Source: Streptomyces sp. NBC_01591 (GTDB taxonomy: Bacteria > Actinomycetota > Actinomycetes > Streptomycetales > Streptomycetaceae). From it: a stretch of DNA of 64,000 nt. Below the pieces are notes generated by a model. The model worked only from the letters and a program-made list of their open reading frames with translations. It made no database searches and was not told where the DNA came from. Position numbers and translations under genes: made by a program. Below are positions 43,790 through 52,215 of the stretch, piece by piece (the first letter of the stretch is position 1; each line of letters opens with the position of its first letter). The DNA lies in contig NZ_CP109327.1 of NCBI RefSeq assembly GCF_035918155.1, positions 5,952,001-6,016,000 on the forward strand, given 5' to 3'.

Positions 43790-44905
43790 GTGAGGTCCAT
43801 ATGGAACGGCGCCATCTCCTTCGGGCTGGTCAGCATCCCCATCAAGCTGGTCAACGCCACCGAGAGCCACTCGATCTCCTTCCGCCAGATCCACCTCGCC
43901 GACGGTGGCCGGATCCGATACCGGAAGGTCTGCGAGATCGACGAGCAGGAGGTCTCCGCCGGAGAGATCGGGAAGGCGTACGAGGAGGCCGACGGTTCGG
44001 TGATCCCGATCACCGACGAGGACCTCGGCTCGCTTCCCCTGCCCACGGCCAAGACGATCGAGATCGTCGCCTTCGTGCCGGCCGCCTCGATCGACCCGCT
44101 CCAGATGGACGCGGCGTACTACCTCTCCGCCAACGGAGTCCCGGCGGCCAAGCCGTACACGTTGCTCCGTGAGGCGCTGAAGCGGAGCCAGAAGGTAGCG
44201 GTGGCGAAGTACGCGCTGCGCGGCCGCGAGCGGCTCGGCATGCTGCGGGTGGTCGACGACGTGATCGCCATGCACGGCCTGCTCTGGCCGGACGAGATCC
44301 GCAGCCCCGAGGGCGTCGCCCCGGAGACCGAGGTCAAGGTCCGCGACACCGAACTCGACCTGGCCGACGCGCTGATGGACACCCTCGGCGAGGTCGACAT
44401 GGATTCGCTCCACGACGACTACCGCGAGGCGGTCGAGGAGCTCATCGCCGCGAAGGCGGAGGGCCGGACCCTGGAGCCGGCGGAGGCGGACGACTCCGGC
44501 GGCAAGGTCATCGACCTGATCGCGGCCCTGGAGAGCAGCGTCCGCGCGGCGAAGGAGGCCCGCGGCGAGGAGCCGGAGACCGCGGAGGAGCCGGCGGGCG
44601 CCCCGGTGGCCAAGGTCACCTCGCTCGCTGGCCGCAAGAAGTCCGGCGGAACCGGGGCGAAGAAGAAGGCCACGGCGGCCACCAAGAAGACGGCCTCGGC
44701 GAAGAAGTCCGCATCGAGCAGGGCGCCCGCCAAGAAGACCGCCGCACGCTCGACGAAGAAGTCCACCGCCAAGACGACCACCGAGCGAGCCGCCACGACG
44801 ACGGCGAAGAAGACCACCGCGAAATCGGACTCGAAGACGCACTCGCAGTCGGACTCGAAGCCGACGGCGAAGAAGGCGGCCCCCCGCAAGCGCGCCTCTG
44901 CCTGA
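43790..44905 (+). CDS. ku: Non-homologous end-joining protein Ku
   Basis: 371 residues. The Ku core (about 1-265) begins MRSIWNGAISFGLVSIPIKL, the signature of bacterial Ku, and forms a homodimeric ring on DNA ends. The C-terminal 95 residues are Lys/Ala/Thr-rich (AKKKATAATKKTASAKKSAS), a histone-H1-like tail used by actinobacterial Ku for extra DNA binding. The start is GTG 43790 with AAGGGG upstream. It is divergent from ligD-pol. Confidence 0.95.
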   Translation: MRSIWNGAISFGLVSIPIKLVNATESHSISFRQIHLADGGRIRYRKVCEIDEQEVSAGEIGKAYEEADGSVIPITDEDLGSLPLPTAKTIEIVAFVPAASIDPLQMDAAYYLSANGVPAAKPYTLLREALKRSQKVAVAKYALRGRERLGMLRVVDDVIAMHGLLWPDEIRSPEGVAPETEVKVRDTELDLADALMDTLGEVDMDSLHDDYREAVEELIAAKAEGRTLEPAEADDSGGKVIDLIAALESSVRAAKEARGEEPETAEEPAGAPVAKVTSLAGRKKSGGTGAKKKATAATKKTASAKKSASSRAPAKKTAARSTKKSTAKTTTERAATTTAKKTTAKSDSKTHSQSDSKPTAKKAAPRKRASA

Positions 44906-44908
44906 GAC

Positions 44909-44950
44909 GGGGACGGGCGCGTACGGGCTGTCGCAGGCGCTGCCGTCCCC
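44909..44950. terminator. Possible terminator between ku and the eCIS-core gene
   Basis: GGGGACGG (44909-44916) pairs with CCGTCCCC (44943-44950) across a 26-base loop in the 75-bp gap of the convergent genes. The large loop makes it a weak candidate. Confidence 0.4.
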
Positions 44951-44980
44951 ATGCGCACGGCGGGGGAACACTCACCGCGA

Positions 44981-47182
44981 TCACACTCCGAGCGCTGTCA
45001 ACCGTCGTGTGATCGTTGTCAGTAGGGTATCCGCCGGGGCCATCCGAGTCAGGGCATTCGTTATTCCTCGAACCTCATGAAAAGCCAGCTCATTCTTGAG
45101 GATTCGTATGAGGCGATTGATGCACTCCGCGGCCTCATTCTGCGATTCGGGAGAGGTGGCAATGCGCGCGGCGACCTGGACCAGCGTGGCCACCATTTGG
45201 TGTTGAGGGCTCGGGTCCTTGTAGTAGAGGTCAGTGACTTCCTTGATCGCCTGTCCGGCGAAAGCTTCCCAGGTGACGGCCGGCTGGCCGCCTTGTTGCT
45301 GTTGCGCCGACGGGTCAGTCGTTCCATTGCGTGCCGCGAGGGCGCCGTCAAATGCTTCCCGAGACCATTTCTCCAGCAGCCCGACGTCTTCTCGCAAGTC
45401 CGGAAAGTTCGTGAGCGAGGGGCCGAACGAGCGCATTTCCAGGGGAATTACAGGGACGCCCTGGACGAAGTCCGGACCCGGCAGCTCCGTCATGCCGCCG
45501 AAGGCGTGGGCCTGATATCCGGGTTTGATGGGTTGATCGCCCTGGAGGGCGGACTTGGTGTAAGTTCTCAAGATCGCTTCGTCCTCGGTGGCTATGCGCT
45601 CGCCTTCCTTCATCGGGTTGACTTCCCGGTAGTGTCTCCAAAAAATATCGTCGATTTCTTCGGAGCTCTCCCGCAGGAATTCTTGAGCACTTCCGGAAAG
45701 AGTGGTCCGTACCGAATCGAGACCGACGCGGGACAGTGCGGCGGTCTTGTTCTTTATCTGGCCGCCGGAGAGGTCGGGGTTTTCCTTGCGTCCCTTGTCG
45801 GCCAGGGCGGCCACCTGGGTGTAGTACAAGGTGCCGAACCCGCGCAATTCCTCGCGATCCACATGCATCGCCTGATCGTCCGCAAACATGCTGGTTGCAT
45901 ACATTTCAGCCAGAGCCGCACCGAATTCGAGTGACTTGGCTAGGTGTCGCTCTGAATGGTTCTTCGTGCTGCGGATCTTGTTCCCTGAGTTCGTTCTGGC
46001 ATCGGGTTCGTTGAGCGCATTGGTGAAGAACCCTGCCATGCCATGCAGGGGAACTCCCACGGTCTCATGGACGAACAGCCCGCCACCGTCTGGTCCGCCG
46101 CGCTCCACGTGGGGGTTCTCAGGTGCCACCCTGGCCGTCTTGAACCCCTCTTTGGGAACGTAGCCCTCGTCGGCAAAGAGAGCCTTCATCTGCTTCTCGG
46201 AATTCGGGGAGCCCGCGGTCGGTCTGTAGAGCCGACTGTGAGCATCCTCAAGATGATCGAGGGTTTCACTGAGGGGAGAGAACTCCTCGCCAGGCAGTAC
46301 TGAAGCGGGCCCGGATACGATTTCTGCATTCGTGTAGAGCCCCGATTTGTCCGGGAGCCAGCGCGCATCCGAGACAACCTTGATGCCGCGCTGCTGATTT
46401 TCCGCCAAGGTGAATCCGGTGCTGTTACCGTTCATGACGTTTTCACCGTTGCCCCGGACGACGGGACGGTCGACCTCGATCTCCAGCCCGATCGCTCGTT
46501 GGACGGTGGGTTCCCCGCTCCCGGCCGATCGGTCCGCCTGGTTCTGTCCGTCGTCCAGGCGTCCACCCTGTGGGCTGGGGGCGCTCATCAGCCGTGTGGC
46601 GTTTGCTTCGGCCTCGCGTTCAAACCGGTCGGAGGGGTCGGAGACCTTCAGTCCCGCACCGTTGTCGGTCCCGGTGACGGGGCCTTGACGTTGCTGAATG
46701 ACATGGGTCAGTTCGTGGGCCAAGGTGTGCTTGGTGCCGCCGCCGTCGCCGAGGACGATGTGGTTACCGGAGGTGTAGGCGCGGGCGCCGATCTCGGCCG
46801 CGGACGCCTTCGCCGTGCTGTCGTTGTGAATGCGGACGTCGGAGAAGTCCGCGTCGAGCCGGGCTTCCATGTCGGTGCGGGTCGCCTTGTCCAACGGCCG
46901 GCCTCTGGTGCGCAGGACCTCGTGCACCGCGGAGCGCTGCACCGCGGGTCGTTCCGTCGCCCGGCCTTCCTGGTGTCCGCAGTCGGGGCCGTGTTGGTGC
47001 TGGTCGGATTGCGCCGGGACATGACCGGCCTGACGGAGCATCTGGACGACGGCGGCGTTCCCGACGTCGGCCTGAAGAGCGAGCAGGCCGAGAGGGACCG
47101 AATGCGGCGTGGCCGCAGGCTTGAAGGAGGTGATGCGCCCGCTGTCGGCTCCGGTGGTTCGGTGGATCTCGTGATCGCGCAA
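44981..47182 (-). CDS. eCIS-core (DUF4157) protein with amidoligase-like C-terminus
   Basis: 733 residues. The N-terminal 80-165 is an eCIS_core/DUF4157 domain: RGRPLDKATRTDMEARLDAD, FSDVRIHND, ARAYTSGNHIVLG and the HExxH metalloprotease-like motif HELTH (156-160). This domain is found on proteins loaded into extracellular contractile injection systems. The rest (230-733) has GLEIEVD (232-238), AEIVSGP (286-292) and GLFVHETVGVPLHG (368-381), which resemble the G.EiE, E[VI]VSP and H.H elements of amidoligase/COOH-NH2 ligase families. It then becomes helical. The C-terminal part is strikingly low in GC (26 of 60 bases at 45061-45120). The start is TTG 47182 with GGAAGAAG before it. No sheath or baseplate gene is in the window. 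Confidence 0.82.
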   Translation of the reverse strand: MRDHEIHRTTGADSGRITSFKPAATPHSVPLGLLALQADVGNAAVVQMLRQAGHVPAQSDQHQHGPDCGHQEGRATERPAVQRSAVHEVLRTRGRPLDKATRTDMEARLDADFSDVRIHNDSTAKASAAEIGARAYTSGNHIVLGDGGGTKHTLAHELTHVIQQRQGPVTGTDNGAGLKVSDPSDRFEREAEANATRLMSAPSPQGGRLDDGQNQADRSAGSGEPTVQRAIGLEIEVDRPVVRGNGENVMNGNSTGFTLAENQQRGIKVVSDARWLPDKSGLYTNAEIVSGPASVLPGEEFSPLSETLDHLEDAHSRLYRPTAGSPNSEKQMKALFADEGYVPKEGFKTARVAPENPHVERGGPDGGGLFVHETVGVPLHGMAGFFTNALNEPDARTNSGNKIRSTKNHSERHLAKSLEFGAALAEMYATSMFADDQAMHVDREELRGFGTLYYTQVAALADKGRKENPDLSGGQIKNKTAALSRVGLDSVRTTLSGSAQEFLRESSEEIDDIFWRHYREVNPMKEGERIATEDEAILRTYTKSALQGDQPIKPGYQAHAFGGMTELPGPDFVQGVPVIPLEMRSFGPSLTNFPDLREDVGLLEKWSREAFDGALAARNGTTDPSAQQQQGGQPAVTWEAFAGQAIKEVTDLYYKDPSPQHQMVATLVQVAARIATSPESQNEAAECINRLIRILKNELAFHEVRGITNALTRMAPADTLLTTITRRLTALGV

Positions 47183-47347
47183 GGGAACTTCTTCCGGCGT
47201 GGGGTGTCCAACCCTTCCTGGATACGCGCTGAGCGCGTGCTGGTCCAGGTATCCAGGGGCAGTGTGGTGTGACCGGACGGGGCAACGCCTGGGCTCTCCG
47301 GGACAGGTGTCCGGGAGGTGGACGACGACAGCGGGCGCCTCGCGGAC

Positions 47348-47554
47348 TCAGCTCGGTCGGCTACCGAGGAACGTGCGCCAGGCGTTGGGGCTGAAGGTGA
47401 TCACGGGTCCGGCGGGGCGCTTACTGTCGCGGACGGGGACGAGGTGGGGGAGGTTGGTGGCGGCCTCGACGCACTCGTTGTTGCCACCGCTGTACGAACT
47501 GATGCGCCACATCGCGCCCGACAGGTCCGGCGTGCTGCGGTGTGCGCTCTTCAT
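47348..47554 (-). CDS. DUF397 protein
   Basis: 68 residues, the short DUF397 domain: MWRISSYSGGNNECVEAA, then VPVRDSKRPAGPVITFSPNAWRTFL. In Streptomyces these proteins pair with XRE-type regulators of the WhiJ/AbaA kind; this one overlaps such a gene (ATGA). They probably act as small modifiers, or antitoxin-like partners, of the regulator. No catalytic residues are seen. Confidence 0.9.
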   Translation of the reverse strand: MKSAHRSTPDLSGAMWRISSYSGGNNECVEAATNLPHLVPVRDSKRPAGPVITFSPNAWRTFLGSRPS

Positions 47555-48435
47555 GGTTGATGCTCCTTGGCCCTGCGGTGGATGACAGCGCGGGACTCGG
47601 TCGGAGAGAGCGCTGAAGTGCGCGCGGCGTCGAACAGGTCCTGATAGCGCGAGACGTCCGTCTGCCGCTCCAGCCACATGGAGCCGGACGGATTGTCCGC
47701 CAGGACCACGTCGAGCGCCCCCTCCTCGGGAAATCCCAGTACTACGTACGGGCCGAACATACTCGCATGGGCTCCGCGGGAGAACGGCAGTACTTGAACG
47801 GTCACATTGGGGCGCTCGGAGCTGGCCAGCAGGTGCGTCAGCTGCGCGCCCATCACTTGGGCACCGCCCACCTGCTGCAGAAGCACCGACTCCGAGAGCA
47901 CGGCCCAGAGCCGCAGCGGGTTGTCGGACAGAAGCCTCTCCTGGCGCGCGAGGCGTACCTGGACGAACTTCTCGATCTCGTCCGCCGTCTGCCACTGCCG
48001 TGAGGCCACGGTGACCGCCCTGATGTACTCGGGGGTCTGGAGCAGGCCGGGGATCAACTGCGCCTGGAACGTGCGGATCGACGCCGCCATGTCCTCCAGG
48101 GAGATGTAGTCCCGGTAGGTGTCGGCGAGTACGTCGCCGTACTGGTTCCACCACCCCTCTCTGCGCCTGCGATTGGCCTTGCGCGCAAGGGAACTCAGTC
48201 GCTCGCGGGTCTCGTGCTCCGAGACCTGATACGCGTGCAGCATCGCCGTCAGGTCGGGGAGCCGAACTGCCACGCGTCCGTTCTCGATGCGGCTGATCTT
48301 GCCCTTGGTGCAGTCGAGCGCGTCGGCGGCCTGCGCGGTGGTCAGCCCCGAAGTCTCCCTCAACCGCCTCAACTCGTCGCCCAGTTGTCGCCCGAGGACG
48401 GTCGACGGGGTCGCGCTGGTGCTCTTTGCGTACAT
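47551..48435 (-). CDS. XRE-family regulator with DUF5753 (WhiJ-like)
   Basis: 294 residues. The N-terminal helix-turn-helix (LGDELRRLRETSGLTTAQAADALDCTKGKISRIENG) is followed by the DUF5753 ligand/partner domain (about 105-285) that starts near FQAQLIPGLLQTPEYIRAV. Such regulators occur in many copies in streptomycetes and influence development. It is coupled to the DUF397 gene and divergent from an ATP-binding anti-sigma-like gene, the usual three-gene arrangement. Confidence 0.93.
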   Translation of the reverse strand: MYAKSTSATPSTVLGRQLGDELRRLRETSGLTTAQAADALDCTKGKISRIENGRVAVRLPDLTAMLHAYQVSEHETRERLSSLARKANRRRREGWWNQYGDVLADTYRDYISLEDMAASIRTFQAQLIPGLLQTPEYIRAVTVASRQWQTADEIEKFVQVRLARQERLLSDNPLRLWAVLSESVLLQQVGGAQVMGAQLTHLLASSERPNVTVQVLPFSRGAHASMFGPYVVLGFPEEGALDVVLADNPSGSMWLERQTDVSRYQDLFDAARTSALSPTESRAVIHRRAKEHQP

Positions 48436-48513
48436 GCGAACAGCTTTACCGAACCGGCAGCTTCAGTGAGGCACGGTTACCCGAAAGAGGGAAAAAGGGC
48501 ACCACATCAATCG

Positions 48514-48523
48514 GCAACGTTGC
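48514..48523. promoter_or_regulatory. Short palindrome in the XRE/ATPase intergenic region
   Basis: GCAACGTTGC is a perfect 10-base palindrome in the 199-bp divergent interval 48436-48634, about 110 bp from the ATPase start. It may be the XRE regulator's operator, but a 10-base palindrome alone is weak evidence. Confidence 0.3.
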
Positions 48524-48634
48524 AATCACACGTCGTGCCCGTTCATTCTGCTCGTGAGGCCGAGGAACCCGGCAGCGCGAACAGCGTTCTCTGGCGCGGG
48601 ATTCCGAGCGAAGGCCGACTTTCTGGGAGCTGCC

Positions 48635-49051
48635 ATGCGTGAACCGTGTGAAGTGAGTTTCAAGCTGCCTCGTGATCGCGGCAGCGTGCCCCGGGCCCGA
48701 GCCGTGCTCCGCGCCAGACTCGGCGAATGGCGGGCACGCCAAGACACCGCCGAATCCGGCGAGTTGATTCTCTCCGAGCTGGTCACCAACGCCCTGCGCG
48801 CACCCGCGCCCGGCGACCGGATGGTCGGCGTACGCATCGTCTGCCGTGAGCGCGGGGCACTGCTCCGGCTGGAGGTGAGCGACGCGGGGGAGGGGCGGCC
48901 ACGGATTCGGCGCCCCGGCGCGTTCGAGACGACCGGCCGCGGCCTCCAACTCGTCGACGCCTTGGCGGACCGGTGGGGCGTGGACGAGCGGTGGGGCGGG
49001 ATCGGGAAGACGGTCTGGGCGGAGCTGCTGGCCTCGGGGCCACTCCCGTAA
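48635..49051 (+). CDS. HATPase-domain anti-sigma-like protein
   Basis: 138 residues of the GHKL ATPase fold seen in SpoIIAB/RsbW-like proteins: ILSELVTNALRAPAP (N-box), VSDAGEGRP (G1) and TTGRGLQLVDALADRWG (G2). It would bind ATP and phosphorylate or sequester a partner. Part of the XRE/DUF397/ATPase trio. The ATG at 48635 follows GGGAG; a longer in-frame start at 48554 lacks a ribosome site. Confidence 0.88.
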   Translation: MREPCEVSFKLPRDRGSVPRARAVLRARLGEWRARQDTAESGELILSELVTNALRAPAPGDRMVGVRIVCRERGALLRLEVSDAGEGRPRIRRPGAFETTGRGLQLVDALADRWGVDERWGGIGKTVWAELLASGPLP

Positions 49052-49233
49052 CCCGGCCCGACGGGGCGGAGGCCACGTCGGAGCCCATGACCGTGCGGGC
49101 CGAGGGCAGGGCGGTACGACCCCGGGATCATGCTGGTCCGAACCCGCTGGGTGGACCGGCGCCGACACATCGGGATGGCGGCAGGAACACCGATTGATCA
49201 CCGACCGCAGGGCTTCCCGCCTATGCTCGCCGG

Positions 49234-49611
49234 ATGGAGCAGAGCGAAGTGGTGAAGCGGGTGGTGGGCATCCTCACGGAGGCGGGCGAGATCCGTCGGC
49301 TCCTCGAAGAGAATGTCGACCGCGACGACCTGGAAACCGATCCCAGCGTGGTGACCGTGCTCCTCAACGAGACGATGCCCCGGATCTCCGTCCCCGAGGA
49401 CGCCTCGATCGAGGAGGTCGCGACGCTCGTCGGCCGTGAGGTCGGTGCCGCGGTGGAGCAGCTCGTCGGCGCGTTCACCCTGGCCTTCGCGATGCTGGCC
49501 CAGGTGCACGACTCCGGGCAGACGGATGTGACCTCCGCCGATGTGCTCCAGGACCTGGCACTGCGGGCCGAACAGATCGGCTCCGACGGGCCGGATGACG
49601 AGGGGGCGTAG
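49234..49611 (+). CDS. Small acidic hypothetical protein
   Basis: 125 residues, strongly acidic (about 28 Asp/Glu), and predicted helical throughout with no signal peptide or motif I recognise. Third-position GC is high, as in neighbouring genes, which supports real coding. The ribosome-binding site before ATG 49234 is poor. It lies 182 bp after the ATPase gene and may be transcribed with it or separately. Confidence 0.65.
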   Translation: MEQSEVVKRVVGILTEAGEIRRLLEENVDRDDLETDPSVVTVLLNETMPRISVPEDASIEEVATLVGREVGAAVEQLVGAFTLAFAMLAQVHDSGQTDVTSADVLQDLALRAEQIGSDGPDDEGA

Positions 49612-49657
49612 CCAGTACGGACGAGCGTCCCCGGGCCGGCGGCCGGCAGCAGCCGGC

Positions 49658-50190
49658 CTACGGCTCGGTGACGCCCGGCCGGGAACCGGGGCTCGGCGCA
49701 CCCTTGTCCGCGCGCCGCAGCAGGACGACCGCCGACACCGCCGCGGCGAGCGCGACCAGCGCCGCGACGGCACCGGCCTCGCCGACCGCCGTCGTGTACT
49801 CCCGCCGCCCGGGAGCGGAGACACCGATGAACAACCCGCCGCATACCGCGGTGCCCAGCGCGAGACCCACCTGGCGGGCGGTGTTGGCCACGGCCGCGGC
49901 CGTGCCCGCGCGGGACGGGTCTGCGTCCCGCATGGCCGCGGACGGAAGCACCGGCGACACCATGCCCGCACCGATCCCGGTCAGCAGGAGCGACGGCACG
50001 AGCGGCACCGGGCCCGTACGAGACGCCCAGCAGCGCGAAACCCGCACACCCCGCGGCGCAGGGCGCGGTGCCGACGCCCAGCGGGACCCACCGCCGTACG
50101 CGCTGGAGCACCGCCCCGCGCGTGGCGGAGACGACGAAGAAGACCGCGGGCTGGAGGGCCGCAGGAGCGAGGTGTCGACCGACGCCGGCG
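49658..50190 (-). pseudogene. Frameshifted remnant of an MFS drug exporter
   Basis: The frame ending at 49658 encodes the last four or so membrane segments of a DHA2/EmrB-type exporter (PSLLLTGIGAGMVSPVL, ANTARQVGLALGTAVCGG). The preceding part (AVFFVVSATRGAVLQ, RRWVPLGVGTAPCAAGC, FALLGVSYGP) lies in a different frame upstream and shifts to the first near 50010-50040. The N-terminal two-thirds are missing, including all of the first domain. No intact start is seen. The remaining bases 50191-50409 show no gene. Confidence 0.8.
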
Positions 50191-50409
50191 GGTGAGCACC
50201 GGTAGGCCATGCCGAGAGGGGGATCAGGACGGACTGTCCGGCGACGGGTGTGGAGCCGACGGCCCCGGAGCCGTATGCGGATGTTGCGGCCGGGGCCCTG
50301 GCAGGCCTTGTCCGCCCAGCGCTCCACGTCGGCGCGCGTAGATGATCGCCAGTGCGATGAAAAAGACCCTCCGCTCAGCGTTTCCGCTGGTCGGAGGGTC
50401 TATTTGAGG

Positions 50410-50481
50410 TGCCCTCGGCAGGATTCGAACCTGCGCACACGGCTCCGGAGGCCGATGCTCTATCCCCTGAGCTACGAGGGC
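50410..50481 (-). tRNA. tRNA-Arg (CCG)
   Basis: The minus strand forms a cloverleaf: acceptor GCCCTCG/CGAGGGC, D-arm GCTC...GAGC, anticodon loop CTCCGGA with anticodon CCG, and T-arm GCAGG-TTCGAAT-CCTGC, with discriminator A at 50410. CCA is not encoded. The anticodon-stem has one T-T mismatch at its outer pair. Arg tRNA genes are frequent integration sites for actinobacterial mobile elements; I see no integrase here. Confidence 0.95.
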
Positions 50482-50700
50482 GTATCGCTGTGTTGCTCGG
50501 CGACGGGTGAAACACTACCAGCTTCCGCGGGGTGTCCGTGAACAGGTATTTCCCGGCTCGCCGGAGGTGCGGTGGGGGGCCGGACGGAGGGGGCGTGCGG
50601 TGTGTTCCGGATGCATCCGGCCATCCCTTGCGCCACTCGTCCGGGGGCGGAAGTGGGTAAAACCCGGACGCAGCCACGGGGTCGCCCCTACTCTCGGAGT

Positions 50701-51135
50701 GTGTCAGGGGCGTGTGGCCGCGTGCTTGTTGTCGACGACAACAAGGTCATCCGGCATTTGATCAGGGTCAATCTCGAGCTTGAGGGCTTCGAGGTCGTGA
50801 CCGCGGCCGATGGTGTCGAGTGTCTTGATCTGGTGCATCGGGTCCGTCCCGATGTGATCACGCTCGATGTCGTCATGCCCAGGCTGGACGGTCTGCAGAC
50901 CGCCACCAGACTGCGCTCCGATCCGCGGACCAGACATCTGCCCGTGGCGATCATCAGTGCCTGTACTCCGTACGAGGTGGACAGCGGGGTCGCCGCAGGG
51001 GTCGATGCCTTCCTCGCGAAGCCCTTCGAGCCGACCGAGTTGGTGCGGCTCGTACGGCAGTTGATGGAGCGGGAGGACCCGCCGTCGCTCGACGGCAGGC
51101 GGAGCGCCGGGACCGCGGAGCGTGCCGCGGGGTGA
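50701..51135 (+). CDS. Orphan single-domain response regulator
   Basis: 144 residues, a receiver domain only: VVDDNK acidic pocket (10-15), phospho-acceptor Asp56 in ITLDVVMPRLDG, and the conserved Lys in LAKPFEP. It has no output domain, so it acts by protein-protein contact or as a phosphate sink. GTG 50701 has GGAG directly in front; GTG 50722, following AGGGGCG by ten bases, is the alternative. No kinase gene is adjacent. It lies downstream of the tRNA-Arg and before nrtL, as in other streptomycetes from memory. Confidence 0.88.
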   Translation: MSGACGRVLVVDDNKVIRHLIRVNLELEGFEVVTAADGVECLDLVHRVRPDVITLDVVMPRLDGLQTATRLRSDPRTRHLPVAIISACTPYEVDSGVAAGVDAFLAKPFEPTELVRLVRQLMEREDPPSLDGRRSAGTAERAAG

Positions 51136-51190
51136 TCGCATGGCGAAACCGGGTCGCGGGGTGCCCCCCTTCCTCCCATACGCTTGTCCT

Positions 51191-52189
51191 GTGACCCCCG
51201 CCGATCTCTCCAGGACCGTGCTGCACGCCGTGCGCCGCGCGGTCGACGAGGATGTCCTACGCGCGCCCGTGCCCGCGCGTGTGCGGGTGGAGCGGACCAG
51301 GCCCGGCGGGCGTGGGGACTACGCCTGTGCCGTCGCCCTCCAGCTGGCCGGGCCCGCCGCGCTGCCGGCCAGGGACGTGGCCGAGATCCTCCGGGAACGG
51401 GTACTGGAGGCGCCGGGGATCGGGGACGTCGAGGTCACCGGACCGGGATTTCTGAACTTCACGCTGCAAGCCGGTGCGCGCGGCCTCGACGCGCTGGTCC
51501 GGGCCGTCGGAGCGCGCGGTACGGCGTACGGGCACGGGGACGCCCTCGCCGGGGCGGCGGTCTCGTTCGCACCCGTCGAGGAGCTCCGCGCCAGGATCGT
51601 CACCGGGGCCGTCGAGCGGCTGCTCCGGGCCCAGGGGGCCGAGGTCGGGGAGCGGACGGCGGGCGGGGAGGCGCTGCATGTGATGCCGGTGCCGGCCGCC
51701 GACCGTGATCTCTTCGAGCGGCTGGGGAGCGACGCCGCGCGGTGGTCGCTGCTGCGGGCCGCTCCGCACGACCGGCCCCGGGGCACGGGGAGCGGCGAGT
51801 TCCTCGTGCAGCAGGAGAGCAATCCGTTGTTCCGGGTGCGGTACGCGTACGCCCGGACCCGTGCACTGAGCAGGAACGCCCGGCAGCTCGGGTTCGGTGC
51901 GGCGTACGAGGAGAGCGTGGACGCGCCCGTGCTCGGTGCGCTTCTCGCCGACCACCCCGGGGTGCTCGCCGCCGCCGCCCGGTACCGCGAGCCCGACCGG
52001 GTCGCCCGGCAGCTGGAAGCCCTCGCACAGGCCTTCTTCGACTTCCACGACAGCGCTTCGCCGCTCCCCGTCGGTGACGAGAAACCCTTGGCCGCCCACC
52101 GTTCCCGGCTCGCTCTTGCCGAAGCCGCCGGGACGGTGCTGGCAGGCGGCCTGTCCCTGCTCGGCATCAGCGCACCCGAAGTCCTCTGA
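51191..52189 (+). CDS. nrtL: ArgRS-related anticodon-binding protein NrtL
   Basis: 332 residues built from pieces of arginyl-tRNA synthetase. The N-terminal Add-1-like domain (PARVRVERTRPGGRGDYACAVAL, VTGPGFLNFTL) is followed by the DALR anticodon-binding domain (QQESNPLFRVRYAYARTRALSR). The catalytic Rossmann domain with HIGH and KMSKS is missing, so it cannot charge tRNA. It may bind tRNA-Arg for another purpose. The name NrtL is used for such streptomycete paralogues. GTG 51191 is the start. lysA starts 26 bp downstream. Confidence 0.85.
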   Translation: MTPADLSRTVLHAVRRAVDEDVLRAPVPARVRVERTRPGGRGDYACAVALQLAGPAALPARDVAEILRERVLEAPGIGDVEVTGPGFLNFTLQAGARGLDALVRAVGARGTAYGHGDALAGAAVSFAPVEELRARIVTGAVERLLRAQGAEVGERTAGGEALHVMPVPAADRDLFERLGSDAARWSLLRAAPHDRPRGTGSGEFLVQQESNPLFRVRYAYARTRALSRNARQLGFGAAYEESVDAPVLGALLADHPGVLAAAARYREPDRVARQLEALAQAFFDFHDSASPLPVGDEKPLAAHRSRLALAEAAGTVLAGGLSLLGISAPEVL

Positions 52190-52215
52190 GAGACCCGAGA
52201 GAGCAGAGCAGCACC

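Noticed and set aside
50191..50409. Coding sequence between the MFS remnant and the tRNA
   Set aside because: Frames here are short and have no coding bias or ribosome site.
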